DNA from: JABICX01 sp964528765
GTDB lineage: Archaea > Nanobdellota > Nanobdellia > UBA10117 > JABICX01
Assembly: GCA_964528765.1 (NCBI GenBank)
Contig: CAZGVA010000009.1
Span: forward strand, 1-27,725
Length of the DNA stretch: 27,725 bases
Reading direction: 5' to 3'
Shown here: positions 12,688 through 20,116 of the stretch, one piece after another
Position numbering within the stretch: position 1 is the stretch's first letter
Layout: each line of letters begins with the position of its first letter
The notes under the pieces: generated by a model
The model's database searches: none
Told to the model about the DNA's origin: nothing
Seen by the model: only the letters and a program-made list of their open reading frames with translations
Made by a program: the position numbers and the translations under genes

Positions 12688-12793
12688 CTAATGCTATAGA
12701 ATATGTTATTTATTAAGTTTATTGAACACAACCCCATAGATTGAAATTTGTCTATAATTAAGAATAAACGGTATTGTCTGCACTATCAAAACC

Positions 12794-12843
12794 TTTAAAT
12801 ATGTTACTCTTAAGTAAGTAATCAACATGTTAACACTTCGGAG
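12794..12843 (+). promoter_or_regulatory. promoter and ribosome-binding site of the lamin-tail surface protein
   Basis: TTTAAATA at 12794-12801 predicts a start near 12825. CGGAG (12839-12843) is a Shine-Dalgarno sequence 10 bases before ATG 12854. An in-frame ATG at 12827 sits at the predicted transcript end and could be used leaderless; the cleaner signal peptide and the ribosome-binding site favour 12854. Confidence 0.5.
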
Positions 12844-12853
12844 TTTAATTAAA

Positions 12854-15229
12854 ATGAAAAAATTATTAGGAATATTTACGTTGTTCTTAGTTGGATTTTT
12901 AGCTCTAACTGGAACAGCAGTTGCCACAGAAGACGAGGTTATACTTAATGAATTCGTCCCAACACCAAAAACCGGCAACGATTGGATAGAATTATACAAT
13001 AGTGGAGAGGAAGACGTTGTTTTAACTGGTTGGACTCTTGACGATAATGATACTTTAACCGTAATGAAAACCCTATCAGGAACTATAAAAGCTAAGTCTT
13101 ATTTAGTTGTTGAAGTAGGCAAGCGGTTGAATCCAGAAGGAGATATAATAACTCTTTATGATGATTCAACAATACCTGCTGAGATGGATTCTGTAACTTA
13201 CCCAGACGACGTTGCACCAGATGATGAAGAAAGTGCAGCATTTGTGGAAGATGAATGGGTTATTTTTGAAGAACCTACAAAAGGTTTGTCAAATACACCT
13301 GTAATCATTTTTGTATCACCTACACCTGCAGATGAAGCAGTTGTAACAACTAGAGAAGTTACAATTAAGATCGAAAATACTATTGGAACAACGGTTGATA
13401 GTAGTGAGATTATTGGTTTAGAATGTACTATTGTTACTGGATCAAATAATTTAGAATATAAATGTTCAGATTATGAAGATGGAGATGAATTAGAATATAT
13501 TGTTAATATTATCGACGTAAATGGACAAGAAGCGACTTCAGAACCAAGAACTTTTTCAGTTACTTTAGCAAAGTCAGCAACACTAACTGTTCCTGGAACA
13601 TATAGTGTAATTGACGATGTTATTGAAGTTCAAAAAGAATTTGATATAACTATTACAAATAATGGTGAAGCACCATTAACATTTGATATTAATGATATTA
13701 GTGTTGATAATTTAATTTACCAACATTTGGATAATCCAACTGAATATGTTGTAGAAGATGTAGCAACTGAATTATACAAATTAGGTTATTATCTTCCTTC
13801 AGAAAGTATAACTTTCGCATTTGAAGAAACCGGTACTGAACAAACTATACTTCCAGGTAAAACTGAAATTATTGTTGCAACAATTACATTTCCTACTGCA
13901 AGTGATATTGATATGTACGGTGATTATAGGGGTATGGTTACATTAACTAATGATGATTCAGAATTTACTACAATCGAATCAAGTTTAAGAGTTACTGTAC
14001 AACCAGAAAATTATGGATATAAAAGCTGGTTAAGTATCGACCTTGAATACGATGATGATGATTATTATCGAACACAAGAAGTTGAATTAACAGTTACAAT
14101 TGAAAATAATTACAAAGAAAAAACAAAAGACATTAAAGCAACTTTAATTATACCTGAATTAGATATTGATGAAACATCATCTAAGTTTAGTTTAGATGAA
14201 GATGAAAACAAAGATATTGTTTTTACATTTACTATTGAAGATGATATTGATGATGGAAGTTATCCAATATATATTTTTGTTGAAGGTGAAACTGAATTAT
14301 CCGATAATACTGATGTATTTATTGATAATTTTTACGTTGGAGAAAGTGTATATGTTGCTGTTGAATCTGATGATTTAATTGTTGAATCCGTTGAGTTTGA
14401 TGATGAAGATTTTAAAGCTGGAGAAACATTTTCAACCACAGTTAAAGTTAGAAATATTGGAACTTCAGATCAAGATGAAGTAAGAGTTCACTTTGTTTGT
14501 GATGACTTAAGCATATCCGTATATTCAGCAATTGTTGATGAACTTAAAGATGAAAAAACTTTAACAGAAAAGTTTAATCTTAAAATTCCAAAATCTATTG
14601 CAGATGGAAGTTATATTTGTACAGCTGAAATTCAGTATGATGATGTAGATGACCAACAAGATGATGATGATTTATCAGACCATTTGTTCAAAGATATTGT
14701 TCTAGAAATTACTGGTGGACTTGGTACAGATACTGATGATGATGTTGAAGCATCTGCTCTTGTTAGTGGAACAACTGTTGCTTCTGGAATTCCCGGAAAT
14801 TTAGTTAAATTTTCTTTGAATTTAGAGAACACATATACAAGTGGTTTAGAAACATTTGATATTGAAGTTGAAGGATATTCTAACTGGGCAGAAAGTGTAA
14901 CTGTTGAACCCGCAGAATTAACTATTCCTGCAGGAACCGATGTTCCATTTTATGTGTATATTACACCTAAAGCAGGAGCTAATGCAGTAAATACTGCTTC
15001 AGTTGCAATTTATGCTGGAGATGTTAAAGTTGCAAGTAAGCTATTAACTGTAAATGTTGCAGGAACAGCTGATTCAGATATACAAGTAACAGATTTAGGT
15101 AATCAGATAACTGGCGCATTTGCCGGAACATCTTTGGACTTGTCCACAGCATTAGTAATTAGTTCAATTATAGCAGGTATTGTTATACTTGGCGCAGTGT
15201 ATATGTTTACACTAGCTGGAAAGCGTTAA
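12854..15229 (+). CDS. surface protein: signal peptide, lamin-tail domain, Ig-like domains, C-terminal membrane anchor
   Basis: About 791 residues. A signal peptide (MKKLLGIFTLFLVGFLALTG, cleavage near ATA/TED) is followed by a lamin-tail domain (about 25-145: VILNEFVPTPKTGNDWIELY, GWTLDD, KSYLVVEV), then several CARDB/NEW3-like Ig-type beta domains (VTIENNYKEKTKDIKATLII, VKVRNIGTSDQDEVRVHFVC, LNLENTYTSGLETFDIEVEG), and a C-terminal membrane helix (ALVISSIIAGIVILGAVYMF) with a short basic end (AGKR). The mature part is very acidic, with Asp-rich clusters. This is the design of an anchored archaeal surface protein; it could be an S-layer-like or adhesive component, but that is inference. QITGAFAG precedes the anchor. 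The stop codon lies inside a terminator hairpin, which suggests strong, discrete transcription. Confidence 0.82.
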   Translation: MKKLLGIFTLFLVGFLALTGTAVATEDEVILNEFVPTPKTGNDWIELYNSGEEDVVLTGWTLDDNDTLTVMKTLSGTIKAKSYLVVEVGKRLNPEGDIITLYDDSTIPAEMDSVTYPDDVAPDDEESAAFVEDEWVIFEEPTKGLSNTPVIIFVSPTPADEAVVTTREVTIKIENTIGTTVDSSEIIGLECTIVTGSNNLEYKCSDYEDGDELEYIVNIIDVNGQEATSEPRTFSVTLAKSATLTVPGTYSVIDDVIEVQKEFDITITNNGEAPLTFDINDISVDNLIYQHLDNPTEYVVEDVATELYKLGYYLPSESITFAFEETGTEQTILPGKTEIIVATITFPTASDIDMYGDYRGMVTLTNDDSEFTTIESSLRVTVQPENYGYKSWLSIDLEYDDDDYYRTQEVELTVTIENNYKEKTKDIKATLIIPELDIDETSSKFSLDEDENKDIVFTFTIEDDIDDGSYPIYIFVEGETELSDNTDVFIDNFYVGESVYVAVESDDLIVESVEFDDEDFKAGETFSTTVKVRNIGTSDQDEVRVHFVCDDLSISVYSAIVDELKDEKTLTEKFNLKIPKSIADGSYICTAEIQYDDVDDQQDDDDLSDHLFKDIVLEITGGLGTDTDDDVEASALVSGTTVASGIPGNLVKFSLNLENTYTSGLETFDIEVEGYSNWAESVTVEPAELTIPAGTDVPFYVYITPKAGANAVNTASVAIYAGDVKVASKLLTVNVAGTADSDIQVTDLGNQITGAFAGTSLDLSTALVISSIIAGIVILGAVYMFTLAGKR

Positions 15230-15252
15230 GCTTTCCGATTTTTTATTTTTTT
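15218..15252 (+). terminator. intrinsic-type terminator with the stop codon in the loop
   Basis: GGAAAGC (15218-15224), loop GTTAA and GCTTTCC (15230-15236) form a perfect 7-bp stem followed by a T-rich run (15239-15252, one A). The loop holds the TAA stop (15227-15229) of the lamin-tail gene. Archaeal RNA polymerase stops at T-runs; the hairpin may add 3'-end stability. Confidence 0.75.
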
Positions 15253-15338
15253 TAATAAATACTTTATTTTTTGTTTGTTGCACCAAACAGTAAAAAACGT
15301 TATACCAAATACCTTTTTTAGAGTACTACTCCGTAAGG

Positions 15339-15406
15339 TTTATAAGGTTTTGTTACGAAGGACTAGTAACCAATTCATAAGTCTATTTGATTTATGTTTC
15401 GGAGGT
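15339..15406 (+). promoter_or_regulatory. promoter, dyad and ribosome-binding site of the second anchored surface protein
   Basis: TTTATAAG (15339-15346) predicts a start near 15370. GTTAC/GTAAC (15352-15356 and 15366-15370) is a short dyad between TATA and start. GGAGGT (15401-15406) is an ideal Shine-Dalgarno sequence 8 bases before ATG 15415, giving a leader of about 45 nt. It is the strongest translation signal in the window and points to high expression. Confidence 0.6.
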
Positions 15407-15414
15407 CGAAAAAA

Positions 15415-17007
15415 ATGAATAAAATATTGAAGACACTATTTAGTGTACTATTAATTGGACTTGTTGCACTTAGTGCAGTCCCGGCGACAGTTACGGCAAC
15501 TGATTACGCAGCTATTACAGATTTATCTGTTAGTAATGTTAATACTGCTGCAAATGTTATAACTCTTGATTTTGACGTACAAAACACAGGAAATACTGAT
15601 GTTATTGTAGATATTACCGTTAAAGGTGATGATGTTGATACAGTTACACACGAAGTAACTATTGATGCAGATACAATAACTCAAGGTGTTGATTCAATTA
15701 GAGTTCCACTTTCAGGAATTTTAACTGAAGGAAATACAATAATTGCAGTTACTATTGTAGCAACTACAGGTATTTTAGATGAAGGAACTGTAACAGCTAA
15801 AGCAATAGCTTTTGATGTTGAAGCAGCAAACCCAGTTGAATTACTTGAAAATGCAATTACTGATGTTGACGTTGAAGACAAAGACTTAACTTTCAATGAC
15901 GAATTAATGTTTGAAATTGAAGTTGAAGTTGATGCAAACGAAATAGTTGAAGATGCTTATTTACAAATTGCAATATTTGATGAAGATGGTGCAAAAGTAG
16001 AAGGTTGGATTGAATCTGAAAATGATAATATCCGATTTGATGATGAAGATGAAGAAGTTTTTGATCAAAATGATTTTGAAACAATTTTAAGAATTCCTTC
16101 AGTTGAAGACATTGACGAAGGTTTCTACACACTACACGTTGAAGTTTATGGTGATTACGAAGAATATCACGACCACCTAATTGCTACAATGATAAGTTCA
16201 GAATTTGAAGTTGAAAAATTAGAAAATCACTTGAACATTGAGAGAGTTTCTCTTGATCAACAAGGTAGTATTTTATACACAGCAATTCTAGTTGAAAACG
16301 ATGGTGAAGAAAATCAAGACGATATTCGTGCTCAAGTAAGAATTAATGGCTTAGAAGTTAAACAAACTTCAAACACTGTAACTATTTATGAAGATGATGA
16401 CGAGATTATATATGTCCCAGTTGTTTTACCAAATTTCGGATCTGGTGAATACGACATAAAAGTCACTGTTTACAATGACGATGTTTCAGTCGCAACAGTT
16501 CTCAATGAAATTGAATTAACTGGTGTAACTACATCACAACAACCAGCTGAAGCTGGCTTGATTGTAAGTATTGATTCCGCTGTAAAAACTGTTTCAGATA
16601 ACGGTGCAGTTTATGCATTAACCTTTACAAACCAAGGCAATGTTGCAAGAACTTTTTCAATAGAAACAGCCGGTGCAGAATGGGGACAAGCTAGTGTAAA
16701 TCCAGGAACAGTTATTGTTGGTGGTAGTGCTAGTGAAATCGCATCTGTTTTCGTAGCTCCTAACGCAGGCGAACAAGGAGTAAAACAATTTACTCTTTTC
16801 ATTAAGGAAGGAAACCAAATTATAAAATCAATTGCTTTAACAGCAAATGTTGAAGGTAGTGCAAATGAAGCTACTGGTGCATCTGTTATTGACTTTGATA
16901 ACTTAGTTGGATCTGGACTTAAATGGGTAGCAGCTATTTTAGTTGTTGTTCTAATTGTTCTGTTCGTTATGTGGAGTTGGAGTAGAGTAGACGAAGAAGA
17001 GCTTTAA
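15415..17007 (+). CDS. membrane-anchored Ig-like surface protein
   Basis: About 530 residues. The signal peptide (MNKILKTLFSVLLIGLVALS, then AVPATVTA) is followed by an Ig-like beta domain (ITDLSVSNVN, VITLDFDVQNTGNTDVIVDI), more CARDB-like domains, and a last NEW3-like domain (VYALTFTNQGNVARTFSIET, ending ANVEG). A C-terminal helix (LKWVAAILVVVLIVLFVMWS) and a short acidic end (RVDEEEL) anchor it. The mature part is strongly acidic and has no Cys. The ATG at 15415 is chosen for the GGAGGT 8 bases upstream, over ATG 15394 just before it. With its strong ribosome-binding site, own promoter and terminator it may be one of the most abundant envelope proteins; S-layer function is a guess. It shares its domain plan with the protein before it, suggesting duplication and divergence. 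Confidence 0.82.
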   Translation: MNKILKTLFSVLLIGLVALSAVPATVTATDYAAITDLSVSNVNTAANVITLDFDVQNTGNTDVIVDITVKGDDVDTVTHEVTIDADTITQGVDSIRVPLSGILTEGNTIIAVTIVATTGILDEGTVTAKAIAFDVEAANPVELLENAITDVDVEDKDLTFNDELMFEIEVEVDANEIVEDAYLQIAIFDEDGAKVEGWIESENDNIRFDDEDEEVFDQNDFETILRIPSVEDIDEGFYTLHVEVYGDYEEYHDHLIATMISSEFEVEKLENHLNIERVSLDQQGSILYTAILVENDGEENQDDIRAQVRINGLEVKQTSNTVTIYEDDDEIIYVPVVLPNFGSGEYDIKVTVYNDDVSVATVLNEIELTGVTTSQQPAEAGLIVSIDSAVKTVSDNGAVYALTFTNQGNVARTFSIETAGAEWGQASVNPGTVIVGGSASEIASVFVAPNAGEQGVKQFTLFIKEGNQIIKSIALTANVEGSANEATGASVIDFDNLVGSGLKWVAAILVVVLIVLFVMWSWSRVDEEEL

Positions 17008-17036
17008 GCTCTTTTTCTTTATTTATTTTTTATTTT
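16993..17036 (+). terminator. intrinsic-type terminator with the stop codon in the loop
   Basis: AAGAGC (16997-17002), loop TTTAA and GCTCTT (17008-17013) form a 6-bp stem that runs into a T-rich tract (17011-17036). The loop holds the TAA stop (17005-17007). This repeats the arrangement at 15218-15252 with an unrelated stem sequence, so it is not a copied repeat. Confidence 0.7.
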
Positions 17037-17108
17037 ATTAATTATATTGAGTATTTTTTATTATGTTTTTTACACTAAGTATTATATATTATGAATACTT
17101 TTTATTGA

Positions 17109-20033
17109 ATGAGAAAATTAGCATTTTTATTAATTCTATTGTTTCTACCCTTTACTGTCTTGGCTGTAACTGATACTGTTGAGGAATCTGCAGGCATAAC
17201 TCCGGAAAATCCATTTTATTTTATGGATAGTGGTTTTGATTGGATGGACTATCAATTAGCCATTGGTTCAGAATTTAAAGCTAAACGTGCAGCATATATT
17301 GCTGAAGAAAAACTCAGTGAGATGGTTGTTATTTATAATCACGGATCTAATGCTAAAAAAATAAACGCGTCAATAGCGAGTCATGATAAATATATTGAGA
17401 GATTAGCTAAAAATTTAGATCAAGTTTCTGATGATGAATTTGATTATAAAGTTATGGCACAGATACAACAGAAAATATCTGTTCATGCTCAGAGAGTAGC
17501 TATGCTTCAAGCAGAGTTTCATCTCGCAACTCTAAATATTGAAGAATTAAGTAAAGAAAATGCGGAATTAAAAGAAACTTTTGCTGAGATGTCAGCGACT
17601 ATTGCAGATTTGGAGTATGAAATTAGTACAAAAGCTGAAGATGTTTATTCTGCACAAGATGTATCTGTAGAAGATGTTCAGGAAGCAGTAGCAGATGAAG
17701 AAGATAGTATGGAACTTCTTTCTGTTGATATTAATGATACTGAAGTAGAAGAATATTTAGAAGAAGTTGAAGAAGCTGAGGCTGAAGAAGAACAAATTGA
17801 AGAAACAGAAATAGAAGAAGTCGTTGAGGAAGAAACGAAAGATGATACATTAATTATTCGAGATGATGATGGGAGCAAAGAAACAATCCTTCAGATTGAT
17901 TTTGCTGATGATAAAGGTACTAAATACTTAGATATACCTGAAGATATGCGTTATGCAACAGCACATCTTTGGGTTTATGCACGTAATAAACGTTGTGAGC
18001 AAGGCAGTACTGCAGATCATATATTATCTGTAAATGGACATAATATTTATTTTGATCCATGTAAGCTGTTCCAACCAAAAAATCAGTGGAAATACTTCAA
18101 TGTACCTACTGAATATTTGAAAGAAGGTACAAACTCTTTTGTTTTTAGTGACCCACAATCACATTGGGAAACAACTAATCTCTTTATGGCAGTTGATCAA
18201 AGTACTGATAAGGGAAAGAGCATAATTTCAACGAATACTTGGTCGCCACATAGTAAGCCAATTGATGGTATTAAGGGTGAGTTAATGATATATCTTAAGT
18301 TAAATGGTGTAAAAGTTGAAGAACCTGAACTAGATGATGAATGTGCTGCTGGTTGGAAATGTTATGATAATAATACTAAAGCATATCAGAGTTCTAATTG
18401 TTCTTGGGATGAATTATTTACCTGTACTTATGGGGATTGTGAATCGGGAGAATGTACTACTGATATAACTTGTGTTGATTCTGATGGTGGTAAAAGTTAC
18501 TATGTCTTAGGTCAGATAATTTATGGTGACGTTCTAAAAACAGATAATTGTATTGAAAATGGTGGAAAATTAGTTGAGTATTTCTGTCAGACAATTAATG
18601 ATACATGGGATCAGATGACTTATGAATGTTCTGACGGTTCGTGCGTCAGTGGAATATGTACAAATAATACTATTGAAACTAATGATACTTGTACAGCGGG
18701 TTATGTTTGCGATGGTGAGATGCAAATGAAATATATTCAAGAAGATTGTACAGAAGATAGTAGCTTGCATATGACATGTACTAATGGACCTTGTGTAAAT
18801 GGTGTTTGTACAGATACATCCACAAATAGTACGTTTTTTTGTTCAGATACAGATAATGGAAGGAATTATTATGAAAAAGGAACTTGTTCAGATTCAACCG
18901 GAGAAGTATCTACTGATTATTGTGGCTCTAACAATTATATTACTGAATTTTCTTGTAATGAATATCAAAGTGGAAAATTTGATTGTTCGTCAATAAGTAC
19001 AGATTGCCCAGACGGAAATATTTGTAATGATGGTGCTTGTACAAATAGTACATCCACAAACGATACAACAAATGATACATCCACAAATAGTACGTTTTTT
19101 TGTTCAGATACAGATAATGGAAGGAATTATTATGAAAAAGGAACTTGTTCAGATTCAACCGGAGAAGTATCTACTGATTATTGTGGCTCTAACAATTATA
19201 TTACTGAATTTTCTTGTAATGAATATCAAAGTGGAAAATTTGATTGTTCGTCAATAAGTACAGATTGCCCAGACGGAAATATTTGTAATGATGGTGCTTG
19301 TGTAAGTGAAACTGCTACAAATGATACTATTGTGGAAGGTGGTGTAACTGCGTCTTGTCGAGGACCTGAAGGATGGTATTGTATAAATTATTCAATGAAA
19401 GCATATCAGCACGATGATCTTTATGATCCAGCTACGGATATAAGAAATGACGATTGTATTTTTACTGAATATACTTCTTGTGAATATGGTTGTGATGGTG
19501 GCGCTTGTCTAGAATCGCATTCTGGTTGTACCGATACAGATCCGCTAAGCGATCGATATGTTAAAGGATTGTGTACTGCTAAAACTGGAGGAACTGCGTG
19601 GGATTATTGTTATGATGATAATTGGGTACATGATTATGGTTGTCAACCAACGGGTTGGTGTACTCCAAGTGGTTATCAATGTCCTAATGGCTGTAATAAT
19701 GGTATGTGTATTGAAGAAGAGGAAGAAGAACCTGTTGTAGCTAGTTGTGATTCAATTTCAGATGATGGTTTTTGTCCAAGTTTCTGTTCACCTGGCGTAG
19801 ATGTTGATTGTTGTACTGATGAGGGATATTGCTGGTATGAGGGACATGGATGTTATACAAGTTGTACAATGGGCATCGGTAATGATTGTACATTGAATAG
19901 TGTGTGTAGTTCATCTGTTCCAGATGGATGTTGCCCTTCATGGTGTAGTGCTGGTGTAGATGCCGACTGTTGTACTAATAATGGTATGTGTGTTATAAAT
20001 AAAACTGGATATCTTGGTTGTTATTCCTGTTAA
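17109..20033 (+). CDS. large secreted protein: DUF5667 domain, acidic coiled coil, beta-sandwich, Cys-rich repeats
   Basis: 974 residues. A signal peptide (MRKLAFLLILLFLPFTVLAV) leads into a DUF5667-like helical domain (GITPENPFYFMDSGFDWMDY, KAKRAAYIAEEKLSEM). A coiled coil (about 115-190) and a Glu-rich spacer (about 205-250) follow, then a beta-sandwich of carbohydrate-binding look (about 255-400, YATAHLWVYARNKRCEQ, WKYFNVPTEYLKEGTNSF). The remaining 570 residues are Cys-rich modules joined by Thr/Asn linkers with many N-glycosylation sequons (NST, NDT, NNT). Two 76-residue modules are identical because of a perfect 228-bp duplication. There is no C-terminal anchor, so it must attach otherwise or be released. 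So many Cys imply oxidative folding outside the cell. ATTATATATT lies about 23 bp before the ATG. It could be an adhesin; this is inferred from architecture only. Confidence 0.78.
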   Translation: MRKLAFLLILLFLPFTVLAVTDTVEESAGITPENPFYFMDSGFDWMDYQLAIGSEFKAKRAAYIAEEKLSEMVVIYNHGSNAKKINASIASHDKYIERLAKNLDQVSDDEFDYKVMAQIQQKISVHAQRVAMLQAEFHLATLNIEELSKENAELKETFAEMSATIADLEYEISTKAEDVYSAQDVSVEDVQEAVADEEDSMELLSVDINDTEVEEYLEEVEEAEAEEEQIEETEIEEVVEEETKDDTLIIRDDDGSKETILQIDFADDKGTKYLDIPEDMRYATAHLWVYARNKRCEQGSTADHILSVNGHNIYFDPCKLFQPKNQWKYFNVPTEYLKEGTNSFVFSDPQSHWETTNLFMAVDQSTDKGKSIISTNTWSPHSKPIDGIKGELMIYLKLNGVKVEEPELDDECAAGWKCYDNNTKAYQSSNCSWDELFTCTYGDCESGECTTDITCVDSDGGKSYYVLGQIIYGDVLKTDNCIENGGKLVEYFCQTINDTWDQMTYECSDGSCVSGICTNNTIETNDTCTAGYVCDGEMQMKYIQEDCTEDSSLHMTCTNGPCVNGVCTDTSTNSTFFCSDTDNGRNYYEKGTCSDSTGEVSTDYCGSNNYITEFSCNEYQSGKFDCSSISTDCPDGNICNDGACTNSTSTNDTTNDTSTNSTFFCSDTDNGRNYYEKGTCSDSTGEVSTDYCGSNNYITEFSCNEYQSGKFDCSSISTDCPDGNICNDGACVSETATNDTIVEGGVTASCRGPEGWYCINYSMKAYQHDDLYDPATDIRNDDCIFTEYTSCEYGCDGGACLESHSGCTDTDPLSDRYVKGLCTAKTGGTAWDYCYDDNWVHDYGCQPTGWCTPSGYQCPNGCNNGMCIEEEEEEPVVASCDSISDDGFCPSFCSPGVDVDCCTDEGYCWYEGHGCYTSCTMGIGNDCTLNSVCSSSVPDGCCPSWCSAGVDADCCTNNGMCVINKTGYLGCYSC
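18813..19040 (+). repeat. 228-bp perfect direct repeat, copy 1 (Cys-rich module)
   Basis: This copy is identical at every base to 19074-19301; a 33-bp spacer separates them (period 261 bp, 87 codons, in frame). It encodes one Cys-rich module beginning DTSTNSTFFC and ending CNDGAC. Lack of any synonymous change means a very recent duplication or ongoing gene conversion, or an assembly artefact. Confidence 0.95.
19074..19301 (+). repeat. 228-bp perfect direct repeat, copy 2 (Cys-rich module)
   Basis: This is the second identical copy of 18813-19040. The sequence after it diverges at once (VSETATNDT here against TNSTSTNDT after copy 1), so the duplicated unit has sharp ends at the Cys-containing module boundary. 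Confidence 0.95.
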
Positions 20034-20063
20034 TTTTTCTTTTATTCTATTTTCAATATAAAT

Positions 20064-20109
20064 CTATATATAGTAATTTATGGAGTTTCTAATTAGTAGC
20101 ATAGGGGTG
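20064..20109 (+). promoter_or_regulatory. promoter and ribosome-binding site of the receptor-like protein
   Basis: TCTATATATA at about 20063-20072 predicts a start near 20095. GGGGTG (20104-20109) lies 7 bases before ATG 20117 and can pair with the 16S 3' end. The leader would be about 20 nt. Confidence 0.5.
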
Positions 20110-20116
20110 CTTATTA

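Noticed and set aside
14632..17878. Several minus-strand Ser-rich ORFs opposite the acidic surface genes
   Set aside because: Antisense of Asp/Glu codons gives Ser/Phe/Ile-rich open frames; no start signals or family features.
18799..19257. Two alternative-frame ORFs and a minus-strand ORF inside the 228-bp repeats
   Set aside because: They repeat because the DNA repeats; the main frame has the signal peptide, Cys pattern and sequons.
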